DNA of 64,000 nucleotides, from contig CAVXFL010000020.1 in the NCBI GenBank assembly GCA_963761015.1, positions 1 through 64,000 on the forward strand. Direction: 5' to 3'. Both the position numbers and the translations under genes were made by a program. How positions within the stretch are numbered: position 1 is the stretch's first letter; each line of letters opens with the position of its first letter. Below are positions 19,308 to 28,697 of this stretch, piece after piece. The notes under the pieces are model-generated. The model did no database searches. It had not been told where the DNA came from and saw only the letters and a list, made by a program, of their open reading frames with translations. This stretch comes from CAVXFL01 sp963761015. GTDB taxonomy: Bacteria > Pseudomonadota > Alphaproteobacteria > Acetobacterales > Acetobacteraceae.

Positions 19308-20022
19308 CGTACCCTGTCGCGGCCGTAAGCGAACTGAGTTGCCCCAGGGTAGCGGTCGCTCCCGTCACGGCGGCAACTCCCGCGAGGGCCGGAGACGGCG
19401 CGGCGGGCAGTGTGGATCCCGCTGCGATCTCCGCCAACTGCAGATCAGCCCCATTAATACCCTGGGCGATCTGCGTCTGTGATTGGCTGAGCGCAGCTTC
19501 GGTCGCCGCATAGGACGCCGTGCCCGGGGTAGTCGCGTTCGGGGCTCCCATTGCCGATTGCGCCGCGGAAAGGTCGACGCCTCCGACCGCGGCCAACCCG
19601 CTCGCGACCCCCAGATCCGAAATCGTCTGCACGGCCAACGATGTGACGGTTTCGACGATGGCTTCCGCCTCGTCCCGCAACACGGTACAGGTGATCCGAT
19701 ACGGTATCCACCAGCTCTTGCGATACTCTGCCTCGAACGACGCGATCACGACCGAGTAGAAGAAAACGTCCCAGGTAAGCGGAAGAGCGCCGCCCTGAAC
19801 GCGCAACACGTCGAGCAGACGGGCGCGTGAAGTTGCGTACTCACCCGTAAAGGCGCCCGACCAAGTGATCTCACAGTCATCGCGTCCGAGCGCGTCTATG
19901 ATCCGCTGCCCTCCAGGCAACTGATGCACTGCAAGTCGCTGAAATCCACCGAAGCGAATTTGCTCCGGGATCTCGAATTCACCGAATGCGATCGGCCCGA
20001 GTACCAGGATGATGTCGGACAT
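19273..20022 (-). CDS. Tail protein, gpU-like, with Ala-rich C-terminal extension
   Basis: 249 residues. The first ~140 residues match the gpU-type layout: PIAFGEFEIPEQIRFGGFQR, LAVHQLPGGQRIIDALGRDD, EITWSGAFTGEYATSRARLL and WDVFFYSVVIASFEAEYRKS. The remaining ~110 residues are Ala/Gly/Thr-rich and low in complexity (LSQSQTQIAQGINGADLQLA). gpU-like proteins act at the tail-baseplate end; the extension is not typical of P2 gpU. Intact. Confidence 0.78.
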   Translation of the reverse strand: MSDIILVLGPIAFGEFEIPEQIRFGGFQRLAVHQLPGGQRIIDALGRDDCEITWSGAFTGEYATSRARLLDVLRVQGGALPLTWDVFFYSVVIASFEAEYRKSWWIPYRITCTVLRDEAEAIVETVTSLAVQTISDLGVASGLAAVGGVDLSAAQSAMGAPNATTPGTASYAATEAALSQSQTQIAQGINGADLQLAEIAAGSTLPAAPSPALAGVAAVTGATATLGQLSSLTAATGYVGRSLANLGAA

Positions 20023-20141
20023 TGCTCCCCGCTACGGAAACGCCGATCGTTTAATGATAGGAACGTGGCTATTGGAGGTACCGCAAGCCCCGTTGTCCCC
20101 ACAAAATCAAATACCTACCGCCGGAGTGGGTCGGATCCGGC

Positions 20142-20566
20142 TCATCGGGATAGAGACACGCGGATTGCCTCCAGCACGATCCGTCCAATCCTGTGCCCGG
20201 CCGATTCTCCCGCTGCCGCGGCAGTCGGTGCGAAAAGCGGGCGAGGCCTCAGGCGACGGGCTCCCAATTCCTGATAGACCGCGATCTTGCTGCTCGAACC
20301 GATGGTGGCATGATTCGCCTCGATATTATGTGAGATCGAATCACGCAACTCGCCGCTGCGTATCCAAGGCGATTCACGTTCGGTCCCGGGCGGATGCGAC
20401 AACTCTGCGTGTATGACAGACTCAATGTGCTTGGCCGCGTCTTCCAAAGCCATCTGCTGCACGGATTCCATATCGAGATTGGCGAACCGCCCCCGAAGCG
20501 CTGACAAGCTGAGCAACCGATGATCCCTTCGTAGTCGAAGCGCAAGAGCGGCGGGATACCACCCAT
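20142..20566 (-). CDS. Minor tail/connector protein, HK97 gp10-like, frame broken near 20,520
   Basis: The main frame (20516-20142) encodes MESVQQMALEDAAKHIESVI, HPPGTERESPWIRSGELRDS and the gp10-type ending SKIAVYQELGARRLRPRPLF. Its only start there is a TTG. An ATG at 20566, 1 bp after the tape-measure stop, opens MGGIPPLLRFDYEGIIG in another frame and joins the main frame if one base is added near 20,520, giving about 141 residues. No GANTC or GTAC is at this break. Probably a tail-completion or neck-type protein. Confidence 0.68.
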
Positions 20567-20567
20567 G

Positions 20568-21804
20568 CTAAGGCAGCGTGGGGGCTCCGGGCCAAATCGG
20601 ACCGAGCTTGGGATCAAACCCGGTCATTCCAGCGGGCGGCCGACTGGCGTCTCGCGCCAGGCGCTCGGCAATCCAGTGTCCCACCTGATGCCCGTCCAGA
20701 TAGATGTTGCCCATCTCTGGTCCACCGGCCGCTGCTCTCACCAATGAAGTCTGCTCAGATGCGGACTGCGGAAACGGCATCGCGGGATGTGGCTCAGCTG
20801 CATGGATCTGAATGAACGATGGCGCCACCGAGTGAACTGCGGCGTCGGACTGTTCAGTCGCGCCGAACCGTTCTCTTCGATGCTGCCGGGAAATGCGCGA
20901 CCCGTCAGGCGAGCGCTGCGCTGCATCTCGGATCTCGTGCAAATGCAACGGCGACCAAGCCCCTGCGCGAACGCCCGTCGCGGCGATCGACGCGGTCCCT
21001 GGTCGGTTGTAAAGCTGCTGCGGCTCCAAGGCCAGATCACGAGCCAAGCGGGCCAGTTCCGAAACCTCCAGAACGCGCGCTGCGGGAACGCGAGGAGCTA
21101 ACATACCGTCAGCGCGTTCCGCAGGAACGGGAGGAGCCAACATACCGTCAACGCGTTCCGCGGGAACCGGGGCAACGCTCGCCGGCATCACGATAGGCCC
21201 GGGCTTCGGCGCCTCAGGCTTAGCCTGCGGAGCCGTCGGCTCGGCGTTCGCGAATTCCCTCGTCGGTACTTGGCCGGGAATCCATTGATGGAATGGAGAC
21301 CACCAACCGAGGCGGCAGGATTGGTCCAATGGTCGCCGGGGCGAACGCTGTCGCTGGCGTGCTTGGCCTCTCTGCCGCCGGTCCGGAAGGGCCAACAACA
21401 CGCGGGCTCAACGGTTCCGCCTGTTGCTGCCGCGTTGGCACTTGCTGCCGCTCTATGCCAAGCTTGGGCGAGCCCTCAGCCGCGCTGACCGGCGTTGCCG
21501 TGCCGCCAGGAGATGCCGGTTCGGCAGGACCTGATTGTGGCTCGTTCAATCGCACCATTGGACTACCGGCCGGCTGCTTTGGCAGCCGCCCGAGCAGCCG
21601 TTGTCCCTCGGCCGTCAGCCGCGCCAAATCGATTCCGGACGCCGCAACCGCGGTGTTGCCGGCTTGGTGCAGCCCGGCAAGTCCCCGCATCGAGTGCGAA
21701 ATCGCCAAGTCCAAGGCCTGCAGGTCGCGCCGAATGATCGCCAGGCCTTCGGAGACGCCGTTCTCCAGCGCCAGCGTGATGCCGATGGTGTAGGCGTCGT
21801 TCAT
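20568..21804 (-). CDS. Short tape measure-like protein, frame broken near 21,255
   Basis: About 411 residues once frames 21804-21220 and 21401-20568 are joined. The N-terminus (MNDAYTIGITLALENGVSEG, LAIIRRDLQALDLAISHSMR) is helical. The middle is Pro/Ala-rich with a 13-residue repeat (VPAERVDGMLAP), and the C-terminus (GNIYLDGHQVGHWIAERLAR) ends FDPKLGPIWPGAPTLP. The join falls at GAATTC (21252-21257), read as GATTC plus one base, giving DEGFANAEPT. Its place right after the tail chaperone pair is that of a tape measure. 411 residues is very short for a contractile phage, so the tail would be stubby. Confidence 0.7.
21082..21159 (-). repeat. Two 39-bp tandem repeats in tape measure gene
   Basis: Units 21082-21120 and 21121-21159 differ at a few bases, followed by the start of a third (21160 on). 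Each encodes 13 residues of the pattern PVPAER(V/A)DGMLAP. Such units can be gained or lost by slippage and could tune protein length. Confidence 0.75.
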
Positions 21805-21871
21805 TGATTTGCCCGGACTGCCATAGAGCGGTAACGAACCCTTCCAGAAGCGCTACATCGCGCGGCCCGCG

Positions 21872-22383
21872 CTACGGTGTGTCATTCCAGCCAAGGCGCT
21901 CCCAATCGAATTCGCGCCCATCGAGCGTCCCGATCGCAACCACCCAGGCAAGACGTTCATACCTTGGCAAACTAAATGCCACATCGAATGGCACCCCGTT
22001 CCTGACCAGATACAGGCTTTCGATCAGGTCGGGGTGCCGGCTTAGTTTTTTGCCGTGTCCAGTTCCAGCGGTTGCTCCGGCCGCAGCGCCCCGGCCACCG
22101 CCTCGAGCCCGACTTCGCCGAGGCGCTGCACCATGTTCTCGATCAGCCCTTCCGTCACCGGCGCCGGACATGGAACGTCGTCGATTGCCGCGACCGACGA
22201 AGCCAACAGCGCCATCCCAAGATACGGTTCGTTCTGCGCCAAAGCCGAGCCCAATGCCTTGAACAGCCGCAGCTTCCCGAGCGCGTCCAGCCGGCGCAAC
22301 TTGAGTTTGCGCCCGTCCCGGTCCATTACCGTCAGCGGCTCATTCGCTGCGGCGATGATAGTCGCAGCAGGGGTCTGCATCAC
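21872..22383 (-). CDS. Frameshifted tail assembly chaperone (gpG-T/E+E' type product)
   Basis: A ribosome that slips -1 at 22045-22051 leaves the first chaperone frame one codon before its stop and continues through KKLSRHPDLIESLYLVRNG to a stop at 21872, giving about 170 residues. The extension contains FDVAFSLPRYERLAWVVAIG and ends DWERLGWNDTP. It has no start of its own, which fits a product made only by frameshifting. In lambda and P2 the long form binds the tape measure and recruits tube subunits. The tape measure gene follows 67 bp downstream, the expected order. Confidence 0.85.
22042..22383 (-). CDS. Tail assembly chaperone, short form
   Basis: 113 residues, helical, with AANEPLTVMDRDGRKLKLRR, LDALGKLRLFKALGSALAQN and LIENMVQRLGEVGLEAVAGA. 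The P2 gpE-like position, between the tube gene and the tape measure, supports the role. Its start overlaps the tube gene stop (ATGA). The last sense codons before the stop form the slippery heptamer that generates the long form. Confidence 0.85.
   Translation of the reverse strand: MMQTPAATIIAAANEPLTVMDRDGRKLKLRRLDALGKLRLFKALGSALAQNEPYLGMALLASSVAAIDDVPCPAPVTEGLIENMVQRLGEVGLEAVAGALRPEQPLELDTAKN
22045..22051 (-). promoter_or_regulatory. -1 ribosomal frameshift slippery site A AAA AAC
   Basis: On the minus strand the reading frame is GCA AAA AAC TAA, so A AAA AAC is a canonical X XXY YYZ heptamer placed directly before the stop. The -1 frame is open for a further 57 codons and encodes a typical chaperone extension. 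I did not identify a downstream pseudoknot by eye; the stop codon next to the site may itself promote pausing. Confidence 0.85.
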
Positions 22384-22809
22384 ACCCGGGTCCGCCTCGC
22401 AGCCCAGAACTCCAGCTTTTGCTTAACGCTCGCGTCGCCCTTCCAGGCACCGGCGTTAATCAGCTTGAATACCACCCCTTCGTACTGATACGTCGACGTG
22501 GAGCCATCGACCTCGTTCACGTACTGATACAACGTTCCAAACGGAAGGCTCCCCTGCGCGAAGTATGCCGCCTCGGCCGCGGCGATAAAATCATCCACCT
22601 CGCTCGTTCCCCGCTCGATCTCAAAGCTGCCCTCCCACCCCTTCGGCAACTCCGCCGCCATGGGCCTGCCATCGAGCCGATCGACGCGCACCGGCGTCGT
22701 GAGCTGCCGAACTCTCGAACCCGGTGACATGCGTGAGGTCCACCCGTCCTGCAGGCCCGATCACGACAAGCTGGCAGTCCCGCCCGATTGAAAACTGCGT
22801 TGTGGGCAT
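22380..22809 (-). CDS. Tail tube protein, frame broken near 22,711
   Basis: About 142 residues. The first 32 residues (MPTTQFSIGRDCQLVVIGPA) are in one frame; the rest (RQLTTPVRVDRLDGRPMAAE ... FKLINAGAWKGDASVKQKLE) is in another. Removing one base at GAACTC (22709-22714; probably GACTC) joins them as GFESRQLTTPV. Size, beta-rich content and position between sheath and chaperone fit the inner tube. The ATG at 22809 is 3 bp after the sheath stop. Confidence 0.8.
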
Positions 22810-22812
22810 CTG

Positions 22813-24396
22813 TTAACCTCCAACCTGACCGGTCGGTAACGTCTGACGTTGCACTTGCACGGTTTGCCCGCCCTCGACATTGACGATGAACTTCTCGTTG
22901 ATGCCCTGGTAGCGGATCTGACAATCCGCCTGCACGTAACCAAGGCTGGTGCGGCTCGGCGGGTTATTCGACGGGTCGCATATGACAGAAAATGGCAAAC
23001 TCCCGTCCGCGCTGCCCAATAGCCCCTGCTGCAGCAACGTCTGCAAATAGCTCAGCAAGGTTGCGCGGATACGCTGAAATAGGCTTAAATTGATCACCTC
23101 GCCGATGAACTGTCCCATTCCAGCGCCAAGCGTCGCGGCGATGTAATTCGTCAATCGCGTGTAGTTGTCTCCGTTTAAGCCGGAGTTGCTGCTCGAGTTG
23201 AATCCGCCTCGCACGCCCCAATACGAGCCGCCGGGTTGCGGATTCGCGATCAAATCAATGCCCGACCCGAGTAAAGCCTGTAGATCCGCGTCGGAGTAAA
23301 CGTGGTTCTGGCTGCTACCCGGATTTCCTGATTGCTGACTGCCGATCACCCCGTACAGCGGCTTGTTCAGGCTTGATTGTTCGGGCGAAAGGTTGGCCAG
23401 TCGGCCGGCCACAAAGCCCTGAGGACTCACAAGCCGTATCGTGGAATTGGCCTGATCCGACCACCATATCCAATCGCCGAACATCAACTTCGCCGCGTAA
23501 CTGTCTAGACCCGCGACCTGCTTGGCGGAAACCGCATTGGCAATGCTATCACCGGCGGGGCCAGTGCAAACCATGTAGAGGCCTTCGGATAGCCCGAACT
23601 GGACCTGGGCGGTCCATTGCGTGCTGTCGTCGAGATCGGCTAGCACGCCGATCGAGCAGCCCTGCCCCCTTAGCGCGTACATCCCTCGGCGCGGCAGCAA
23701 ATCGGAACCGACCAGAATGGCGGAATTCAGGGATGTGGCGCCGTCGCTCCCGGGACTGCCGTAGACGAACGAAAACGTGCCGGTTATGGGCATCGCCGTG
23801 TACGAATTTCCGAGCGACGCGACCACAATCCGCGACGGACCTCTTTGGATACTCTGCCCGTTGTTGATGGCATTGACCACATTCTGCCAGAAATTCGGAC
23901 CTGTGCCGTCGATATTATCGTAAATTTCGGAAGTCATTCCCGGCAGCGAGATCGAAATTCGCCACGTGTTCGCGCGCGATCCCGGCAGAAACGCTCCGGT
24001 TATCGCGTTTCCGTAACTTCCTGGATACATGGCAGTCAGCACAAACGGCCCATTGGGGCTGTCGTTGTAGTACAGGCCGAGTTGCGCCGCCGTCTCGGAG
24101 CCGTCGCTGATCCGCACGCACCGGAAGTTCTGCGCCCCCTGCTGGACGGCGGTCGCAACCTGCGTGCCCATGTCGTATCTACGGGCAATGATCGACCCAA
24201 AATTGTGAACGTACTCCGCCATGGAGCCGACAATCACCGGCTGCCCGATAGGCCCCCATGACGCCGCGCCCACCACGCCGATGATGTCGGTCGGAACCCC
24301 GTTCAAGACCAGATTCTGCGGCGGCACGATCTGAACGTAGAGATCAGGAACGACAAGCGCCGTGGTGTTTATCGTCCCCTGTTGTACAATCGGCAT
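22813..24396 (-). CDS. Contractile tail sheath protein
   Basis: 527 residues, intact. The sheath N-terminus (VVPDLYVQIVPPQNLVLNGV, DIIGVVGAASWGPIGQPVIV) is followed by the variable outer domain and the conserved C-terminal sheath domain: GGSYWGVRGGFNSSSNSGLN, YTRLTNYIAATLGAGMGQFI and IRYQGINEKFIVNVEGGQTV. Subunits interlink and contract to drive the tube. Its presence defines the tail as contractile. Confidence 0.95.
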   Translation of the reverse strand: MPIVQQGTINTTALVVPDLYVQIVPPQNLVLNGVPTDIIGVVGAASWGPIGQPVIVGSMAEYVHNFGSIIARRYDMGTQVATAVQQGAQNFRCVRISDGSETAAQLGLYYNDSPNGPFVLTAMYPGSYGNAITGAFLPGSRANTWRISISLPGMTSEIYDNIDGTGPNFWQNVVNAINNGQSIQRGPSRIVVASLGNSYTAMPITGTFSFVYGSPGSDGATSLNSAILVGSDLLPRRGMYALRGQGCSIGVLADLDDSTQWTAQVQFGLSEGLYMVCTGPAGDSIANAVSAKQVAGLDSYAAKLMFGDWIWWSDQANSTIRLVSPQGFVAGRLANLSPEQSSLNKPLYGVIGSQQSGNPGSSQNHVYSDADLQALLGSGIDLIANPQPGGSYWGVRGGFNSSSNSGLNGDNYTRLTNYIAATLGAGMGQFIGEVINLSLFQRIRATLLSYLQTLLQQGLLGSADGSLPFSVICDPSNNPPSRTSLGYVQADCQIRYQGINEKFIVNVEGGQTVQVQRQTLPTGQVGG

Positions 24397-24399
24397 GGC

Positions 24400-24597
24400 T
24401 TATGCTTCCTCCCCGTCCTTGCCGCTCGTACCGGGTGCGCCAGCTGCGCTCCCATTAACGACCGAGGGCAAGCCGACCCGCACGACGTCTGCCGCATGCT
24501 CGCTTGCCAGAATTTTTTGCGTCTCAGTCGCGTCGGTCACCATGTCGCCCTTTGAGTGAGGCCCAAATGGGCGTACGACCACCAATCGGATGTCCAT
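24400..24597 (-). CDS. Small phage protein, unknown
   Basis: 65 residues: MDIRLVVVRPFGPHSKGDMV, then a helical segment TQKILASEHAADVVRV and a Gly-rich tail ending GKDGEEA. It begins like head- or tail-completion peptides that sit just before sheath genes, but I recognise no family. The stop is 3 bp before the sheath start, so it is part of the operon. Too small to be assigned a function. Confidence 0.55.
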   Translation of the reverse strand: MDIRLVVVRPFGPHSKGDMVTDATETQKILASEHAADVVRVGLPSVVNGSAAGAPGTSGKDGEEA

Positions 24598-24658
24598 CGG
24601 ACTTCTCCACCGTCGGATTGCTGCTCCAGTCAGCGCAGACCGGTGCCGGAACCGGGGG

Positions 24659-25483
24659 TTATACAGTCAACGTAGCGCTGACATTCTCTGCCGGTTGCAA
24701 CGTCACGTCTGCGAACAGCATCGTGGGTAGCAGCGACATCAGCGTCGTCGGATATTCGACCCCGTAGATGAGATCGCGCCGGTACAATGATGCGCCTTCG
24801 CCTTCATCGATCGTCACGCTGTTCTGATAGCGTATCCGCCCCCGACTGCCGTCCGGAAGGTCAATGAAGCTCAAGTGAGCAAGCGCGCTATCGATCCCAG
24901 CCGCGGTTCTATCGCGAACGGCCGGATCCGGGCACCAGGAAGTGATTCTGAACCTTTGTTCCTGGCGGCGCGTCTCCATCATTGCCGGTCGTTCCGCGAC
25001 AACGCGTGCCAGCAGCCTTGTTGCCCCGGGAATGACGATCGAGGAGCCCGACAGGAGCACGATCCGATCCTCGCGCATCGCCGCGGCCAGATCGGCGGCT
25101 ACGGACGCGGGTGTCTCGTTAGCGCCGGTCGGGTGGACATAGGTGGCGCGATCAGCCAAGATTCCAACCAACTGTCTGGGCTCGGCGCTACCGGCAAACG
25201 TCACCGTGTTGCCCGATACCGTGGCATTTAGGGTCGGGCGACTACCCTCGAACGCCAACCATTCGTTCAAATGCCGGGTCGTGTTTCGTCCGCCAGCCTC
25301 GGGAAAAACCGTTACGTTCACGCATCCCGCGGCCAAATCTGAATCCAATGCCGCCGCCTCCGGCCAGCCGCGGTATACGCGTGTAAGAACGCCATTCAGC
25401 GCTATGGTGTCGGTTCCCCGAGGGTACAGGGCGCCGGCTACCAGTGCGACCAGCGCTTCCTCGACGTCGGACAAATCCGCCAT
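24659..25483 (-). CDS. Phage tail protein upstream of sheath, unknown family
   Basis: 274 residues from MADLSDVEEALVALVAGALY. It contains TIALNGVLTRVYRGWPEAAA, VNVTVFPEAGGRNTTRHLNE, FRITSWCPDPAVRDRTAAGI and a C-terminus YGVEYPTTLMSLLPTMLFAD. Repeated beta segments and its place between connector genes and sheath suggest a tail-terminator or head-tail joining protein. Intact. The upstream open frame without a start is only read-through of the broken gene before it. Confidence 0.68.
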   Translation of the reverse strand: MADLSDVEEALVALVAGALYPRGTDTIALNGVLTRVYRGWPEAAALDSDLAAGCVNVTVFPEAGGRNTTRHLNEWLAFEGSRPTLNATVSGNTVTFAGSAEPRQLVGILADRATYVHPTGANETPASVAADLAAAMREDRIVLLSGSSIVIPGATRLLARVVAERPAMMETRRQEQRFRITSWCPDPAVRDRTAAGIDSALAHLSFIDLPDGSRGRIRYQNSVTIDEGEGASLYRRDLIYGVEYPTTLMSLLPTMLFADVTLQPAENVSATLTV

Positions 25484-25506
25484 TCTGGATTGCCATCCAC
25501 CATTGC

Positions 25507-26188
25507 TCAGGTCGTGCACAATTTGGCGTTGAGCCGCCAGCCCAGTTCGGTGAGTTCGACCGACGACAAGACGTAGTTTCGACCGAGATCGTCCGTCATC
25601 AGATCGTCGACCCTCAGCACGCTCGACGAGCGCGCATCGCGCGGCGCCTCGGCTATCGCGGATTCCGGAAGCATCACCTTGTAGCCACCCAGGTGCACGT
25701 CCGAAGGAAGCCTCGCCAAATCTCGTGCGCCGGAGCCGCCGGCGAGCAGCGCCGCCGGCCAGTTCACCAGTAGCGGAACCAGGCTTCCCCGAGTTACCCC
25801 CCCGTAACCGTTTTGTCCAGGCAAGGACGGCCCTGCCGGTCGAAAGAAGCTCACGGTCCGATCGGCCAATACACACACGGCGGAGAGTAGGTGCGGCTGG
25901 GCAGCTATGAACCAGACCCGGCCCCTTGCGCACTCGCGCAGGTAATCCCCGGGTCGCGTATATGCTGAATCGAAGACGCCGGTACCAAACCGGCCGAGCA
26001 TAGCTCGTTGAGCGACGGAAGCCCGGATCCTCGGCATTGAAGGTCGCGGTCAGCTGCAGATATCGATTTGGCACAGCTAACGGGTCCGAAACACCTTTCG
26101 GCCGAAAGGCGTCGCAAACCACACCCGCAAGACGCGCTGCCGTTCCCATGCCTCGGCTGATCAGATCCTGGAGGTGCAAGCCGTCCAT
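25507..26188 (-). CDS. Phage head-tail connector protein, frame broken near 25,983
   Basis: About 226 residues: MDGLHLQDLISRGMGTAARL ... LTATFNAEDPGF in one frame and VFDSAYTRPGDYLRECARGR ... LTELGWRLNAKLCTT in another. Removing one base at GTAC (25982-25985) joins them as ARPVWYGVFDSAYTRPGDYL. It includes LADRTVSFFRPAGPSLPGQN and LVPLLVNWPAALLAGG. No named domain is recognised; the position argues for a connector or neck protein. Confidence 0.68.
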
Positions 26189-26189
26189 G

Positions 26190-26610
26190 TCACACCACCA
26201 GAGTGACGCCGCGATCACCCAGCGACGGACCGGGCGGCACGCCGAGGAACCCGCAAAGCCGGCGCCGCCAGTTGTCGAACAGGTTTTGCCGGTCCCGTAC
26301 CTCGTCCGCATTGTGCGTCCAGACGGACGCCTGGTCCGTATCCAGGTTGCCGGCCGCCTGGGGAATCGCCGACTCCAGCACGCTCAAATTCGTCAGATAT
26401 CCACGCACCACGTGCTCTTCGGATTCATCCAGATTGTTCAGGCGATATTCCAACTGCCCGTACCCTGAAAGAACCGCCAACTTTGAAAACCCGCGGCTCC
26501 CGCACCGTACGCGGGGTAACCGCAGAAGCGACGAATGTCCGTTTTTTCGGAATCCAGGAACATCGCCGCCTCGCCCTCGTCTGACCACTTGTCTCAATAA
26601 ACCGTGCCAT
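26190..26610 (-). CDS. Phage connector-type protein, two frame breaks
   Basis: About 140 residues. MARFIE opens at 26610, KWSDEGEAAMFLDSEKTDIR is in a second frame, and YGQLEYRLNNLDESEEHVVR ... WRRRLCGFLGVPPGPSLGDR is in the third. One break is near 26,590, the other at GTAC (26460-26463). The helical C-terminal part resembles head-completion or connector proteins (gp6-like) in position and size. The start overlaps the stop of the preceding gene by 17 bp. The annotated extent is inferred from continuity of sense, so exact residues at the joins are uncertain. Confidence 0.6.
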
Positions 26611-26905
26611 CGCCGCGGGTGAAGTATACAGTCCCGGAACCCGAGGAGAGAATTGCGGCACCGGTCGTCACGAACGCACCGCCGATATGCATGAGCATTC
26701 GGGAGTTCGGTGGCACTGGCATGTCGATCTGACTCGCGACAAGCGCGGAACCGACCCCGAAGCGGACAAATGCGACGGACGAACTGGCGTTGAAGATCAA
26801 CACCGCTTCGCCCCCGCCGCTCAGCGCGACGCTCGCCGAGGCCGCGCTCGCGGCGACGTGTACGGTACCGCTTACCCTGAAAGGCTGAGTTGACCCGATC
26901 GACAT
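26594..26905 (-). CDS. Small beta-rich phage protein, possible capsid decoration
   Basis: 103 residues, Ser/Ala/Val-rich and beta-patterned: FRVSGTVHVAASAASASVAL, GGGEAVLIFNASSSVAFVRF, then RMLMHIGGAFVTTGAAILSS. It lies immediately downstream of the major capsid gene, the place of decoration or stabilising proteins. I recognise no family. Intact, with a start 14 bp after the capsid stop. Confidence 0.6.
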   Translation of the reverse strand: MSIGSTQPFRVSGTVHVAASAASASVALSGGGEAVLIFNASSSVAFVRFGVGSALVASQIDMPVPPNSRMLMHIGGAFVTTGAAILSSGSGTVYFTRGDGTVY

Positions 26906-26918
26906 TGACTGGGTTCTC

Positions 26919-28243
26919 TCAGCCGACGTGTTCGATCATGACAGCCCGCTTGAAGGTAGCATTCGTCGCGGTCGGAATTGTGCTCGGCGTCGTGGTCGTG
27001 TCCGATGGTGCACAGAAACCGCCGATCCAGTACCAGGACTGAGCGATGATCTGCTGTAGCCGATCGATCGGCTCCCGCGTCACCATGGCCACGCCGTCCA
27101 CTACGTGAACGATCAAGTCTTTCGGCGCCACGTCGCTGGCGGCAATTCCGGCATAGTCGCCCTCGATCAGCGCCCCCTGCCCGCAGACGATCGGGCGCCG
27201 AACGTAAAGTCCGCTGACCGATGGATGCGGCTGCACATAGGCTTCGGTCGTCGGAATGAACCGAAGGCCTAGGAACCCGTTGACCATGCCCTGACGAAAC
27301 ACCTGGTTAGCCGACGTGGCCCCGGTGAACAATTGCTTGAAGTCAGGATCGGCAAACAATTGCCGCGCCGAGACCGGATCAAGATAGCAGTTATAGACCC
27401 CGTCGATCTCCGGAACGGCGTTCAACCGCAGCTTGGCCACGGCGTCCAGCAGCGCCCCCATGGTCAGGGTATCGGTCGGCTGCAGTTGCGAGGTGTTTCC
27501 TCGCGCGGACGGACGCACGACCACACTCGCGTTCGCGGCTTGCACGGTCTGCCCCGCGGTGCCATCCGATACCGTCACATTGCCGCTAAAGGTCAGTGTG
27601 CCGGAGCTGCCCCCTGGAGTAGATGAGGTGTTGGTCGCATCGACCGCGCACCCAACCAGCGTGTAGACGTTGCCCCCAACCGTGACGGTCAGCGTCGCCG
27701 ACCCGCCGACCGGTTTCTGAACGCCGTTCACGAAGACGTCCTGGAATCCCCGCACGTCGTCGACCGCGATGGTCGGCCCGGCACTGGCGAGCGTCGTCGT
27801 TACCCGCGTATTGCCACCAAAATACGCCGCGAAGAGCGCATTCCGGGCTAGCTCGTCGAGGCTCCTTGCCGCCTGCTCGCCGTTTATGGCGGCATTCTGC
27901 AAGAACATCGATGCAATCGCTACGCCGCTGGTGATCATGTTCAAGTCGGTAGTGGCGGCGTATGAGTTTATAGTCACTGTGTACTGCTCGACACCAAAAT
28001 ATTGCGGCGTCAAGCCATTGTCGAGGTTGGTGTTGGTCGACGGCGCCAGCGGCGTCGTGAATCGACGGCTTCAGTCCGGTGCGAGTTCTTCGTCAGGGTC
28101 TCGCCAATGCCCACGGCGAATTCCTCGCGGTCGGCGACCGCGCGATACCCGAGGCGCGAATGCAGCGCCTGCTCAAATTCCCGCTCCAAAAATCCTTGCT
28201 GAATGATCGGCTGCAATGCCGCCGGAAAATTTTGAATTCCCAT
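26919..28243 (-). CDS. Major capsid protein, two frame breaks near 28,055 and 28,085
   Basis: About 440 residues after correction: MGIQNFPAALQPIIQQGFLE, TKTRTGLKP, then TNTNLDNGLTPQYFGVEQYT, ITSGVAIASMFLQNAAINGE and QAARSLDELARNALFAAYFG. The C-terminus has FLGLRFIPTTEAYVQPHPSV, IEGDYAGIAASDVAPKDLIV and REPIDRLQQIIAQSWYWIGG, a capsid-family pattern. One break is at GAGTTC (28083-28088, read as GAGTC plus a base). The other is beside GAATC (28059-28063). GAGGGA precedes the ATG at 28243. Genes order portal-scaffold-capsid supports the call. Confidence 0.85.
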
Positions 28244-28280
28244 CTGTCCCTCGATTGCTTGCGATCTATTCCGCAGGGTA

Positions 28281-28697
28281 CTAACGGCGTCGGAGCAGCT
28301 CTGCCCGGGCGGACCGGTATTCGTCGCGCGTCATGTCCATCGCGTTCTTGCTCCGCACCGCCTGGGCCGGCGGAGGATTTGCGCGAGGCGACGAGGAGCC
28401 GCCACGAAACAGCCACGGCTTCTCGCGCTTCATCACCATCATTATTTCGTCGACGCCTTCGATTTCGCCATGTTCGTTGGCCTTCGCGGCCGAAAGATCG
28501 AACAGCTTCAGTCCGTCCAGGTCCACCATCCCGGCACGCATGGCGGCGGTGCTCAGGTGTGCCTGCATGACGCGGCTCTTCGCCGCCTCGTTCAATTCCT
28601 TCAGGTGCTGCTCCAGGCGCTCAATTTCCGCCCGCAAATCCGCCACGGTCGTCTGGAAGTCGTCGATGTCAGCGTGTTGTTCCTGATCGTTCGTCAT
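28281..28697 (-). CDS. Scaffold-like phage protein
   Basis: 138 residues. Residues 5-50 form a coiled coil (TVADLRAEIERLEQHLKELN). The middle (DGLKLFDLSAAKANEHGEIE, VDEIMMVMKREKPWLFRGG) and the basic end (MTRDEYRSARAELLRRR) match the layout of small scaffolding proteins encoded between portal and capsid. The start overlaps the portal stop (ATGA). The scaffold role is inferred from position and coiled coil. Confidence 0.78.
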   Translation of the reverse strand: MTNDQEQHADIDDFQTTVADLRAEIERLEQHLKELNEAAKSRVMQAHLSTAAMRAGMVDLDGLKLFDLSAAKANEHGEIEGVDEIMMVMKREKPWLFRGGSSSPRANPPPAQAVRSKNAMDMTRDEYRSARAELLRRR

